From SW10 sp965657795 (lineage in GTDB: Bacteria; Verrucomicrobiota; Verrucomicrobiia; Verrucomicrobiales; Akkermansiaceae): a stretch of 64,000 nucleotides of DNA. Of this stretch, positions 1 through 8,545 are shown one piece after another. Under the pieces are notes generated by a model. It was not told the origin of the DNA. It saw only the letters and a list, made by a program, of their open reading frames with translations, and ran no database searches. The position numbers were made by a program, and so were the translations under genes. Numbering within the stretch: position 1 is the first letter of the stretch; every line of letters starts with the position of its first letter. The DNA lies in contig CBFHQJ010000010.1 of the NCBI GenBank assembly GCA_965657795.1, positions 9,942 through 73,941 of the forward strand, read 5' to 3'.

Positions 1-78
1 AAGGCGGCATCACGGCTCGGTGAGCCCGGCGTTCACAAGCGAGCGGCCCATGAAATTGCACTCCTATTTTCAGAATGA
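1..78 (+). CDS. C-terminal end of an upstream gene (possibly lipid-A-disaccharide synthase)
   Basis: Frame 1 is open from the window edge to TGA at 76-78, which overlaps the ATG of the next gene in an ATGA arrangement, so translational coupling is likely. Only 25 residues are visible. The segment R-L-G-E-P-G followed by a basic/alanine helix resembles the C-terminus of LpxB glycosyltransferases. That identification is a recollection of the family from a very short tail, so it is weak. What is firm is an open frame with the coupled stop. Confidence 0.4.
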   Translation, partial: KAASRLGEPGVHKRAAHEIALLFSE

Positions 79-902
79 CCGATACGCCAGAAGTTTCGAA
101 AGTTAGTGGAATCAAAGTCGCACTCGCGGTGATTCCAGCCCTCCTGATCTTTTCGATTGTTATCGCTCTTTATTTGGGGGCGAACGCGGATCAAGAAGAG
201 AGTGAACCGCGTGAAGGGGATGTTACGGTATCCGAGATGTCCGATTATCTGCTCAAGTTGAACAACCTGATTGGTGAGCGTGACATTGGGACTGTGGCAG
301 GACAAAAGGCGTTTCGTCAGCTGAATGCCATGACAACGGGAACGCTTGGTCCCGAAAATTTGGGCTACGAAGTTTATCGTACTCAGATTGATTCTGCGAA
401 TGATCTGCTTTGGTCAACGATTTGGATCAAGGCCGGGGATCGTGATGTCAAAGATCCTGTGGTTGTGGCGATCCCGCAGGCCTCACGAGGTTCGGGGCCG
501 GCTTTCGGGTTTGGCTTTGCGGAATACCTGACCTCTCATCAGACCACTGCGGGAGTTAGGATTGTGTTTTATCCTCCACTGGTGAACGGCGGTCTTGATA
601 ATTGGATTTGGGAGCGATGCGGCGAAGAAGGCCATACCATGAAGGGATTCGTTAAGGTGACCGGAGATGACGAGCCAAATCGCTCACCACGATTCCTGGT
701 CCCGGAACCGCTGAAGGCGAAAGTGGAATCGCTAGGTTCCTCGGAAATCTGGAACGACGACGCTAAAATCGAAGTGGGTGATCATGCGGTTCTCGAAGTG
801 AGACTGGGTGATGATACGCTTTTTTCACGTGAGGAGCATTCTCAGCGATTGATCCGCATGATGCCTGTCATCAAGGAGTTAGTTGAGAGTCTGAACGAGT
901 GA
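75..902 (+). CDS. Membrane-anchored protein with a degenerate M28-peptidase-like domain
   Basis: A 275-residue protein. Residues about 12-34 form a single hydrophobic helix, so it is probably anchored with the rest outside the cytoplasm. Residues about 58-150 follow the start of M28 aminopeptidases: an R-D-I-G-T segment, a helix ending in a G-Y-E-V strand, then a V-V-V-A-I strand. The usual metal-binding H-x-D and the following G-A-x-D loop are absent and replaced by I-P-Q-A-S. It therefore looks like a non-catalytic relative, which is an inference from pattern. It is coupled to the preceding partial gene. The M28 relationship is tentative; it could be an unrelated Verrucomicrobia-specific protein. 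Confidence 0.6.
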   Translation: MTDTPEVSKVSGIKVALAVIPALLIFSIVIALYLGANADQEESEPREGDVTVSEMSDYLLKLNNLIGERDIGTVAGQKAFRQLNAMTTGTLGPENLGYEVYRTQIDSANDLLWSTIWIKAGDRDVKDPVVVAIPQASRGSGPAFGFGFAEYLTSHQTTAGVRIVFYPPLVNGGLDNWIWERCGEEGHTMKGFVKVTGDDEPNRSPRFLVPEPLKAKVESLGSSEIWNDDAKIEVGDHAVLEVRLGDDTLFSREEHSQRLIRMMPVIKELVESLNE

Positions 903-964
903 GCAATCCGGGACGTTTGGGATTTCCTTGCAAGATTGGTTGATGTCGCCTTGTTTTGATAGCA

Positions 965-2623
965 ATGAAAAAGGTATTCGGAACAAGTCTGCTGGTTCTC
1001 CCGTTTTGTATTGCTGCGATGGCGGAGTCCATTTGGGTGGAGGGTGAGTCTGCTGAAAGCAAATCGGTCCGTAAGAATGGTTGGTATGCCAGTGTTAAGA
1101 CGGACGGGCTCTCCGGGGGCGGACTTTTGAGCCACTGGGGAGGCGGTCCGGGAAAGGCCGGGTATCAAGTGAGCATTCCGGAAGACGGCAAGTATGCTCT
1201 TTGGCTGCGCGCCAACCCAGTGCAAGCCAAGCTTCGCGTTCGAGTCGGCCCGGGAAAATGGTTGGAGCCCAATTTAAAAGCGGCAAGCCATGAGCAGATC
1301 AACATTGCGGGTGACAATAAACCGGATCTTCGATTTGTGGCCTGGATCAAGGCGGGGGAATTGACCCTCAAGAAAGGTGCGCAACCGGTGGCGCTGGAAT
1401 TTGTATCCGGCAATAATCATCATGGAATGCTTGACTGCTTTTGTTTGACGACCGATCTGGATTGGAAGCCGCAGGGCACCAGAAAACCGGGAGAGAAAGC
1501 AAGACTTTGGCAAATTCAAGAGATCACGGAGTCCAATCTTGATCGCTGGATTGATTTCATTCGCCCTTCGGGAGAGGAACTCGGCTGGCGGGCGGTTCGC
1601 TGGCACAGCAGCCTCTCGGAAGCCGCTGAAGAAGCGAAAAAGTTGAAACGCCCGATTTTACTCTGGGCTATGAACGGCCATCCCTGTGGTGAGACCTGAA
1701 ACAATGGCGTCATGGGACGACGCGAGATCTGGTCAGATCTCCAAATTCAAAAAATCGCTTCCGAGTATGTCTGCGTGATCGAAGAGACCTTCTTCCTTTA
1801 TCCGCCGGACTGGATGCAAAATCCTCCAAATCCCGCTGCTACCAATTTGTTTAAATCCTATGTTTCCAAATCTCCGCCGGGAACTTTTCCGAAGCAGACT
1901 TCGACTTATCAGGGCCTCTATTGCATGGGTGCGGACGGAACCTACCTCTCCGGGAAATTCGCGCGTCAAAGTCGTGAGGTCGCTCGTGAGACATTAACCA
2001 CCGGGTTAGCCAAATGGAAAGGGCTCGCCCGTGATCGCGGCGACCAACCCAAATCTGTTCCTACAAACAAGCTCGCTCTCTATGGGGGCGAAGAGCTTCG
2101 TGAAGGCGGCCTTAAGTTGGAAGTGGCTTATCGGGATCTGCCCCGTGGTAAAGTCCAGCGTCCGGGAAATGCTCAATTTCCGAATCCCTATAATTTAGGT
2201 TGGTTTGACCTGAAGCCAGCGGAAGCGAAAACCTTTGTGACGAACAGCCGGGAAAAGAAGGAGATTCCAGATCGTGTTTTCAAGAAGCTGGCCCGGACCC
2301 GCCTCAAAGACGCGGTGCGTGGGCAAATGGGGGATTGGAAGCAGGGCGACCTCAAGGAGGGGCAGTTGTTCACTCGTCTGATCTCGTCGAAAGGCTCTGT
2401 GCAAACCTATGAGTTGAGCGGGAGTGCCTCGCTGGGATCCGGTGACCTTTGGTTCAAGCCGCATTTCACTGGAACCGTGAGTTATGATTTTTCGGCTGGC
2501 GAATTCACAGAATTCAAACTAATCGCCGCAGGTCAGCGGGCTGGCAAAGGCGGAGCCAACGGTCGGGAGACAGATTTGGGGCCTGCGCCAATGGCGATTG
2601 CACTTACGCTTTACAAGCCGTAA
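965..2623 (+). CDS. Secreted carbohydrate-binding/thioredoxin-like protein, probable selenoprotein (Sec at TGA 1697-1699)
   Basis: One frame runs from ATG 965 to TAA 2621-2623 (552 residues) with a single internal TGA at codon 245. Residues 1-20 are a signal peptide. Residues about 22-165 resemble a CBM35/CBM6-like beta-sandwich (V-E-G-E start, L-W-L-R strand, L-D-C near the end). Residues about 215-300 look like a thioredoxin fold: E-A-K-K-L-K-R-P-I-L-L-W followed by H-P-C-G-E-T-TGA-N-N-G. The TGA falls in the active-site loop, four residues after a Cys. The frame after it is fully coherent for 307 codons. A 7-bp hairpin with a GGTC loop lies 31 nt downstream, as expected for a bacterial SECIS. 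A conventional caller would split this into two genes (965-1699 and 1712-2623). The alternative is a nonsense mutation, but the position and hairpin favour selenocysteine. The TTG at 956 is a less likely start. Confidence 0.75.
1697..1741 (+). promoter_or_regulatory. In-frame UGA with putative bacterial SECIS hairpin
   Basis: The UGA is 1697-1699. The arms GAGATCT (1724-1730) and AGATCTC (1735-1741) pair perfectly around the tetraloop GGTC (1731-1734). The loop begins 31 nt after the UGA. The published bacterial SECIS model asks for a G in the first two loop bases and roughly 16-37 nt from UGA to loop; both hold. The loop matches the GGUC loop of E. coli fdhF as I recall it. The bulged U of the E. 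coli element is absent. Confidence 0.7.
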
Positions 2624-2627
2624 CGAA

Positions 2628-3872
2628 TTAGAAGCGCCCCGGAGCAAGTTGCTCGAGCTTGATCGCGGGCTTGTCGCCTGTGACGAGGTCGGCGACGAGT
2701 TTGCCGGTCACTGGAGCGAGCGAAAGCCCCATCATGGAGTGACCGGTGGCGATGATGAGATTGTTTATTTTGGGCGCGCGGCCGAGATAGGGGAGTCCGT
2801 CGGGCGAGCAGGGGCGGAGTCCGACCCAGGGTTCGAGGTTTTCGAAATCTGCCGGGGAATACTGCGGGTAGAATTTGCAGAAGGCTTCGACCACGCCTTG
2901 AAGCCGGGGCTTGCTGACGGAGGTATTGGTACCGCAGATTTCCATGGTGCCGGCAACGCGGAGGTTGTCTCCCATCGGAGTGACGGCGACGCGACCTTCC
3001 TTGAGAAGCGAGCAAAGGAGTGGGTTGGCGACAGGTTTCGGAAGGGTAAGGGAGTAGCCCTTACCGCCTTGCATGGGGAGTGAGAGGCCAATTTGTTTCG
3101 CAAGTTCGGTCGTGTTGATGCCACCTGCGAGGACGATGGTCTCGGCGGAGTAGTTTTCGCCGGACCTGGTGGTGATGCTTTTGATTTTGCCGTTGGCGGC
3201 TTCCAATTTGACGACCTCGCCGGAGATGAATTCGCCTCCATTTTTGAGAATGGAATTACGAAGAGCCTGGATGAAATCGCCAGGTGAGAGGTGGCAGTCT
3301 TGTGGCCACCAGACGCCACCTTTAGCTGTGATTTCGGCATTTGGTTCGAGTTCCTTGATTCGGGTTTGATCGCAGACCTCGGCTTCAAGTCCCAGGGTGT
3401 GGGCGTGCTCCGCGACTTCGGCTTCTTCTTCCAGTCCGGCCTCGGATTGACAGAGCATAAGGAGGCCTTTCTGAATAAGTGGGAAGTCTTGCTTCTCTGA
3501 AAGCTCGACGTGGAGGCGTCGACTTTCGAGTGATAAGTCGCGCAAGAGTTCCTGGGTGTTGGCGACGTGCTTTTTGGTGGAGTGCTTTGTGAAAAGCCAG
3601 ATCCAGCGGGCGAGGGTTGGGGAGAGTCGGGGGCGAAGGAAGAAGGGACTTTTAGGGTTGAGCATCCACTTGAGTCCCTGGGAAATGACGCCGGGGGCGG
3701 CGAGGGGAATGAAGTGGGAGGGCACCACCATGCCGGCGTTCCCTTCGGAACAACTTTGAGCCAGAGAGTCGTCACGCTCGATGATGCGAACGGAGTGACC
3801 GGCCGAGGCGAGGTAGTGGCCGGTGGCGAGTCCGACGACTCCGCCACCGACGATGAGAACTTCTTGGGGCAT
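2628..3872 (-). CDS. FAD-dependent D-amino-acid dehydrogenase, probable D-hydroxyproline oxidase/dehydrogenase
   Basis: A 414-residue DadA-type flavoprotein. The N-terminus carries the FAD Rossmann motif G-G-G-V-V-G-L-A-T-G, followed by an I-E-R-D acidic strand end. The C-terminal G-L-R-P-C-S-P-D-G-L-P-Y-L-G segment is typical of DAO-family oxidoreductases. I start at ATG 3872 because an upstream TTG lies in the hairpin repeat. It is the last gene of a four-gene operon with an epimerase, a DHDPS-like deaminase and an aldehyde dehydrogenase. In known hydroxyproline pathways this enzyme oxidises cis-4-hydroxy-D-proline to pyrroline-4-hydroxy-2-carboxylate. The substrate is inferred from context, not from sequence. 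It starts 38 nt beyond the ALDH stop. Confidence 0.88.
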   Translation of the reverse strand: MPQEVLIVGGGVVGLATGHYLASAGHSVRIIERDDSLAQSCSEGNAGMVVPSHFIPLAAPGVISQGLKWMLNPKSPFFLRPRLSPTLARWIWLFTKHSTKKHVANTQELLRDLSLESRRLHVELSEKQDFPLIQKGLLMLCQSEAGLEEEAEVAEHAHTLGLEAEVCDQTRIKELEPNAEITAKGGVWWPQDCHLSPGDFIQALRNSILKNGGEFISGEVVKLEAANGKIKSITTRSGENYSAETIVLAGGINTTELAKQIGLSLPMQGGKGYSLTLPKPVANPLLCSLLKEGRVAVTPMGDNLRVAGTMEICGTNTSVSKPRLQGVVEAFCKFYPQYSPADFENLEPWVGLRPCSPDGLPYLGRAPKINNLIIATGHSMMGLSLAPVTGKLVADLVTGDKPAIKLEQLAPGRF

Positions 3873-3890
3873 GGGGCTTGTGCTCTGCAA

Positions 3891-3914
3891 CCAAAAGCTG
3901 GAGCTTTTGGCTAC
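3891..3914 (-). repeat. TAG-hairpin repeat, copy a
   Basis: A perfect 8-bp palindrome, CCAAAAGC / GCTTTTGG around a 4-nt loop, followed by CTAC. Read on the - strand, the CTA is the TAG stop codon of the aldehyde dehydrogenase. Its arms differ from copies c and d by one base each, with compensating changes that keep the stem. Confidence 0.8.
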
Positions 3915-5476
3915 TTTTCCAAGGTTCCGTTGACGAGTCGGGCGATGCCTGCGGGGTTGGCGTCCTGGAGTTCGACGGGAAGCGCGGAATCAGGGAAGCT
4001 CTGGAAGCTGACGGGACGGGTGTATCGGAGGATGGCCCCGGTTCCGACAGAGGTGCTGGCGCCATCGGAGGTGGCGGGGTAGGGGCCGCCGTGAACCATG
4101 GCCGAGTTGACTTCGACTCCGGTCGGGAAGCCGTTGATGATGACTCGGCCGGCTTTTTGTTCGAGGATTTGGAGAAGCTCTCCGGCGTGGGCGAGTTCTT
4201 CGTCAGTGCCGTGAACGGTAGCGGTGAGTTGGCCTTCCAGTGAATGGGCGGCATTCATCATATCGTCCTTTGATCCGCACTCGATGATGAGGGAGGAGGG
4301 GCCGAAGATTTCGGCGCTGAGTTCGGGGTTGGAAGTGAAGTCGCTTGCGCTGGCTTTTAGAATTGCCGGGCATGCCTTGTTTGCTTCATCCGAGGTGACC
4401 TCGCCGATGGTGTCGACGCCGCTTTGGCCGCGCAGCTTCTTAAGGCTGTTTGCGAAGTTGTTGAGAATTCCGCCATGAAGCATGGTGGCGGGAGCAGCAT
4501 CGTTGAAGCCACCTTGGAGGGTCGATTCGAAGGCTTTGGAGGTGTGGCCGAAGACGAGACCGGGGCAGGTGCAGAATTGTCCGGCACCGAGGGTGACGGA
4601 ACCAATGAGATCTTGCGCGATTTGTTCGCCGCGCTCGGCCATGGCGCCGGGAAGGATGAAGATGGGATTGACGGAGGACATTTCCGCGAAGACGGGAATA
4701 GGCTCGGGTCGGGCTGCGGCCGCGTCCATGAGGGCGCGGCCTCCGGCACGGGAACCAGTGAAGCCAACGGCTTTGATGCCGGGGTTTGTGACGAGAGCGG
4801 TGCCGAGTTCAATACCGGAATCGAAGATCATGGAGAAGGTTCCTTCAGGCATTTCGCATTCAATCACGGCGGCTTGAACTGCGCTGGCGACGATTTCGGC
4901 CACCCCGGCGTGAGCCGAGTGGGCGCGCACGATGACGGGGCAGCCGGCAGCGAGGGCACTGGCGGTGTCACCCCCGGCGACGGAGAAGGCGAGGGGGAAA
5001 TTGGAGGCGCAGAAAACGGCGACAGGCCCGAGAGGGCGGCGCATGGAGCGAAGGTCCGGCTTGGGAATAGGGGCGCGATCGGGGTCGGCGGTTTCGATGC
5101 GGGCATCGACCCATGAGCCCTCTTCGATGAGGTCGGCAAACATGTTGAGTTGGCCGATGGTGCGCCCGCGTTCACCTTCGCAGCGGGGTTCTGGGAGTCC
5201 GGCTTCGGCCATCATGCGGGGGGTGATGTCGGGGCCGGCGGCGTTGATTTTTTCTCCGATGGTGCGGAGGAACTTGGCGCGCGTTTTGGGATCGACCTTG
5301 GAGTAGGCCTGAAAGGCTTCGGTGGCGAGGGTGACGGCTTTCTCGAGGTCGGCCGTGGTCGCTGAGTAGAAGGTTGGTTCCAGTTGTTCGCCGGTGGCAG
5401 CGTTGCTGGGGGTAAAGTAGTCCGAGCTGTCGGTGGCGCGGCTGTTGCCGATGAAGGAGTATCCGGTGAGGTTCAT
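3911..5476 (-). CDS. Aldehyde dehydrogenase, probable 2,5-dioxopentanoate (alpha-ketoglutaric semialdehyde) dehydrogenase
   Basis: A 521-residue ALDH-superfamily protein of full length. Visible motifs are C-A-S-N-F-P-L-A-F (cofactor pocket), F-T-G-S-R-A-G-G (NAD-binding loop), F-A-E-M-S-S-V-N-P and the catalytic-cysteine segment G-A-G-Q-F-C-T-C-P-G. This combination matches alpha-ketoglutaric semialdehyde dehydrogenases. In the operon it would oxidise the product of the DHDPS-like deaminase to 2-oxoglutarate, the final step of hydroxyproline breakdown. The TAG stop is supplied by hairpin repeat copy a. The gene lies 97 nt after the epimerase, a gap filled by two more copies of the repeat. Confidence 0.9.
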   Translation of the reverse strand: MNLTGYSFIGNSRATDSSDYFTPSNAATGEQLEPTFYSATTADLEKAVTLATEAFQAYSKVDPKTRAKFLRTIGEKINAAGPDITPRMMAEAGLPEPRCEGERGRTIGQLNMFADLIEEGSWVDARIETADPDRAPIPKPDLRSMRRPLGPVAVFCASNFPLAFSVAGGDTASALAAGCPVIVRAHSAHAGVAEIVASAVQAAVIECEMPEGTFSMIFDSGIELGTALVTNPGIKAVGFTGSRAGGRALMDAAAARPEPIPVFAEMSSVNPIFILPGAMAERGEQIAQDLIGSVTLGAGQFCTCPGLVFGHTSKAFESTLQGGFNDAAPATMLHGGILNNFANSLKKLRGQSGVDTIGEVTSDEANKACPAILKASASDFTSNPELSAEIFGPSSLIIECGSKDDMMNAAHSLEGQLTATVHGTDEELAHAGELLQILEQKAGRVIINGFPTGVEVNSAMVHGGPYPATSDGASTSVGTGAILRYTRPVSFQSFPDSALPVELQDANPAGIARLVNGTLEK

Positions 5477-5511
5477 GATGATGATAGTTTTAAGAGTTGG
5501 TTCTGAAGATG

Positions 5512-5535
5512 GTAGCCAAAAGCTCCAGCTTTTGG
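5512..5535 (+). repeat. TAG-hairpin repeat, copy b
   Basis: GTAG followed by the arms CCAAAAGC / GCTTTTGG around a TCCA loop (5516-5535). It lies between the epimerase and ALDH genes in the opposite orientation to copy c, 18 nt away. This is the only copy that does not coincide with a gene's stop codon. Oppositely oriented doublets are typical of REP-type elements. Confidence 0.75.
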
Positions 5536-5553
5536 CTCTTGGGTTGAGGAATT

Positions 5554-5577
5554 CCGAAAGCAGGAGCTCTCGGCTAC
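5554..5577 (-). repeat. TAG-hairpin repeat, copy c
   Basis: CCGAAAGC and GCTCTCGG arms around an AGGA loop (5554-5573), with one mispair, followed by CTAC. The CTA is the TAG stop codon of the epimerase on the - strand. The flank GGAATTCC beyond the hairpin resembles the GGAACTCC flank of copy d. Confidence 0.8.
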
Positions 5578-6503
5578 GTGATTCCGTGTTTGAAGGGGTC
5601 GTCTGGGTGGATGATGACGGTGGTTTCGCCGGTCACGAAAGCACGACCGGTGACGACGGGGATTACCTTAGCGGAGTTAGGGAGGGATTCAAATGATCCT
5701 TCGAAAACGCTACCAATGATGGAGGCTTGGCGCCAGGTTTGGCCTTCGGCGAGTTCGCCGCTCGCAGCTAGGCAGGCGAGCTTGGCGCTGGTGCCAGTTC
5801 CACAGGGGGATCGGTCATAAGCCGAGCCGGGGCAGAGGACGAAGTTTTGGGAGTCGGCTTCGATTCCGGGTTGGGGTGAGGCGAAGCACTCGATGTGATC
5901 GATTTCTCCGCCGTTTTCGCCAGTGATGTTTTGGGCGTGCAGGGAGTCGCGAACAGTCTTGGTGAACTCGGTGAGGGAGTCTATATTTTTGGTTTTGATT
6001 TCGGGTCCTTGATCAGAAATCAGAAAGAACCAGTTGCCTCCCCATGAGATGTCGCCGGTGATTTTTTGACCATCAGGCAGGGTGACCTCGACGTCCTTTG
6101 CGAAGCGATAAGAGGGGATGTTTTTGACAGTAATGGAGTGATCTTTGTTGAGGATAGCCGTGACGACTCCAACGGGTGTTTCAATACGATGTTCGCCAGG
6201 CTCAATGCGGCCTTGGTGTGCCAGGGTTTCCACGATGCCTATCGTGCCATGAAGGCAGGAGTGAAGGCAGGAGAGATTATTGAAGAAGACAACTCCGGTG
6301 ACGCAGGTGGGATCTGCAGGTTCGCAGAGGCAGGCTCCGACAATGGCGTCGAAACCGCGGGGCTCATTAATGAGGGTCGTGCGAATCCAGTCGGCCTCGT
6401 TCTCGAGGAAATCGCGAGTGGCAACAGCTCCGACGGGGAGGTCGAGCCCGGAGACGATGGTGCGGGTGGGTTCGCCGCCGGTGTGGGTGTCGATGATCTG
6501 CAT
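5574..6503 (-). CDS. 4-hydroxyproline epimerase (proline racemase family)
   Basis: 309 residues from ATG 6503, starting Q-I-I-D-T-H-T-G-G-E-P-T-R, the canonical family start. The second catalytic cysteine is in D-R-S-P-C-G-T-G-T-S-A-K. The first lies in S-C-L-H-G-T-I-G, where the family usually has M-C-G-H-G-T-I-G, so the Cys and His are kept but the neighbouring Gly is Leu. The enzyme should interconvert trans-4-hydroxy-L-proline and cis-4-hydroxy-D-proline, the entry step of the pathway. It lies 50 nt downstream of the DHDPS-like gene. An extended start upstream is open but lacks family similarity. Confidence 0.9.
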   Translation of the reverse strand: MQIIDTHTGGEPTRTIVSGLDLPVGAVATRDFLENEADWIRTTLINEPRGFDAIVGACLCEPADPTCVTGVVFFNNLSCLHSCLHGTIGIVETLAHQGRIEPGEHRIETPVGVVTAILNKDHSITVKNIPSYRFAKDVEVTLPDGQKITGDISWGGNWFFLISDQGPEIKTKNIDSLTEFTKTVRDSLHAQNITGENGGEIDHIECFASPQPGIEADSQNFVLCPGSAYDRSPCGTGTSAKLACLAASGELAEGQTWRQASIIGSVFEGSFESLPNSAKVIPVVTGRAFVTGETTVIIHPDDPFKHGIT

Positions 6504-6553
6504 GGGGTGGTGGAAGATGGGGGTGAAGCAGGGCTGCCCGCCCGCTCTCCATA

Positions 6554-7495
6554 TTACTTGCCTTCCCAGTTGCTCCACCAGCTACGGAAGAGGGCGTGCT
6601 GGTTGTGGAGAAATTGCTTCTGAGCAGGGCTCAGTTGATCGTAGGAATTGATTTGGTGTTCGTAAGCGGTGTGGCCTTCGAGGACCATGAGCTCCTTGTA
6701 GTAGAGGACAAGGTCGGGGCCTTCGTCAAAGGTGGAAAGAACGGTGAGGGCTTCGGAGAGTTCGAGCGCGTAGCGACGGGCTTGGGGGTCTCCTTTGGCC
6801 GCGGCTTCGCAGAGCCCGATGAAGCGGAGGATTTCTTTGGGAAGGGCATTGCCAACGCCGGTGATGGCGCCGGTCGCTCCGCAGTTGACAAAGCCGTGAT
6901 AAACCTGGGTATCGACTCCGGCCATGAGGATGAGAGATTCATCCTGGCTGGTGATGTTTTCGGCAGCGTAGCTGAGGGAATCGGCACCGCCGAATTCCTT
7001 AAAGCCGACGAGTGAAGGGAATTTTTCCCGCAGAGAGAAGAAGAGGTCGGCTTTGGTTTCGAAGCCGTAGTAGGGAGAGTTGTAAATGACGGCGGGAAGG
7101 TCTCCGCCGGCTTTCAGGATTTCGCTGAAGTGATGAACCTGGGCGGCGGGGGAGCTTCCGCGCGAGAGAACGCGGGGGATGACCATGAGTCCGTCGGCTC
7201 CGACTTCGCGGGCGTGGGCGGCATGTGCGGCGGCGATGGTGGTGTTTTGAGCACCTGTGCCAACGACGGTGGGTATGCCTGCTTCCACGAGTCGCTTGAT
7301 TCCTTCCATGCGTTGAGCGTCGGTGAGGAGGGGCCAATCACCCATCGATCCACAATAAACGACTCCGCGCATGCCTTGAGCGATGAGGTCTTTGGCGGTT
7401 TCGACGAGGGCATCGTAGTTGACGGTGCCACTGGCATCGCAGGGAGTCATGAGTGCGGGAATGCAGCCTTCAAAAATGGGACGATCATTGGACAT
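6554..7495 (-). CDS. Dihydrodipicolinate synthase family protein, probable 1-pyrroline-4-hydroxy-2-carboxylate deaminase
   Basis: 313 residues from ATG 7495. It has the TIM-barrel aldolase signature: Y-C-G-S-M-G-D-W-P-L-L-T in the substrate loop, V-I-Y-N-S-P-Y-Y with the catalytic Tyr, and L-V-G-F-K-E-F with the Schiff-base Lys. G-S-M-G-D-W replaces the G-T-T-G-E of true DapA and is characteristic of the hydroxyproline-pathway deaminase subgroup as I remember it. It is the first gene of the operon. The 99-nt gap to the divergent PLP gene must hold promoters for both directions. The predicted product is 2,5-dioxopentanoate, the substrate of the ALDH in the same operon. Confidence 0.87.
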   Translation of the reverse strand: MSNDRPIFEGCIPALMTPCDASGTVNYDALVETAKDLIAQGMRGVVYCGSMGDWPLLTDAQRMEGIKRLVEAGIPTVVGTGAQNTTIAAAHAAHAREVGADGLMVIPRVLSRGSSPAAQVHHFSEILKAGGDLPAVIYNSPYYGFETKADLFFSLREKFPSLVGFKEFGGADSLSYAAENITSQDESLILMAGVDTQVYHGFVNCGATGAITGVGNALPKEILRFIGLCEAAAKGDPQARRYALELSEALTVLSTFDEGPDLVLYYKELMVLEGHTAYEHQINSYDQLSPAQKQFLHNQHALFRSWWSNWEGK

Positions 7496-7594
7496 GGGGA
7501 GACAATGGACAGGAAGTGGCGTTTTGTCTTGTCCCGAAGCAGAGAAATCGGTGGCGATTTTGACAAAAGGGATCGGATTGCTAGTCTCGATAGC

Positions 7595-8545
7595 ATGTCC
7601 GAGAGAAATGGAGTGCTGCCAGAGGGGGCGAGATATATCCATCAGGTCCCAGCGACCCCGCTGGTCCCGGTGGCTTTGGAGTGTGGGGTGGAAATTTGGT
7701 GCAAGTTGGAGTTCATGAATCCGAGTGGTTCGACCAAGGACCGGATTGCACGGCACATTCTTGAAAAGGGGTGGCGCTCCGGGAAACTCAGCGAAGGAAG
7801 CACGGTGGTGGAGGCTTCGAGTGGGTCAACGAGTATTGCCTTTGCCTTGGCTTGCAGTCAGATGGGGCTGAAGTTCGTGGCCTTTATTCCGGATACTGCA
7901 ACTTCGGAAAGGGAGTGCATTATTAAGGCCTATGGCGGTGAGGTGAGGCGGGTGTCGGGAACGATGGTCGAGGTGCTTTCATCGGCGGCGGATTTTGCCG
8001 AGAAGGAAGGGGTCTTTTTGGGGCGGCAATTCGCGAACGAGGACAATACCGAGGCTCATCGAATTTTTACGGGTCCTGAAATTCTTCGTCAGATTCCCGG
8101 TGGGTGTGTCGATGCGGTTGTGAGCGGAGTCGGAACCGGTGGGACTTTGCGGGGATTATTTGAGGCCTTTCAGTTGGCGGGCTGCGGTGTTACGGCCAAT
8201 GCCGCGATCCCGAGGCAAGGGGAACTCTTTGGGTCAAACCTCGAGTGCTGCAGTTTGAAATTCAGCTCCGATGTCCCCGGGGTGGCGGAAGATATCAGCG
8301 AGATCTATTCGGGCTGGGAATGTGATCAACTTCGTGAGTGGGAGATCGGTGACGCGTCGTGTTTGGAGCTCACGAGGAAGCTTTGGGCGAAGGGATTTCC
8401 GGTTGGGCCGAGTTCGGGATTAAATTTTGCAGCCGCATTGCAAGTTGCTGCTGATTTGGGCGAAGGTTGTCGCGTGGTTACGGTCTTTCCGGACCGGATG
8501 GAACGGTATTTTTCACATAAGGTTTTTGACGGTTATCGCGCGTGA
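7595..8545 (+). CDS. Cysteine synthase-like PLP-dependent enzyme
   Basis: 316 residues from ATG 7595 with fold-type II PLP features: P-S-G-S-T-K-D-R (Schiff-base Lys), E-A-S-S-G-S-T (substrate loop), G-V-G-T-G-G-T-L (phosphate-binding loop) and P-S-S-G-L-N near the end. The substrate-loop form S-S-G-S-T differs from the S-S-G-N-T of typical CysK and suggests another beta-replacement or lyase activity; this is inference. It is divergent from the hydroxyproline operon and coupled by a GTGA overlap to a PAS-AraC regulator. It may therefore be co-regulated, or simply adjacent. Confidence 0.82.
   Translation: MSERNGVLPEGARYIHQVPATPLVPVALECGVEIWCKLEFMNPSGSTKDRIARHILEKGWRSGKLSEGSTVVEASSGSTSIAFALACSQMGLKFVAFIPDTATSERECIIKAYGGEVRRVSGTMVEVLSSAADFAEKEGVFLGRQFANEDNTEAHRIFTGPEILRQIPGGCVDAVVSGVGTGGTLRGLFEAFQLAGCGVTANAAIPRQGELFGSNLECCSLKFSSDVPGVAEDISEIYSGWECDQLREWEIGDASCLELTRKLWAKGFPVGPSSGLNFAAALQVAADLGEGCRVVTVFPDRMERYFSHKVFDGYRA

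Noticed and set aside
2598..7015. Long + strand open frames across the hydroxyproline operon
   Set aside because: They are antisense shadows of well-recognised - strand enzymes, caused by codon bias.
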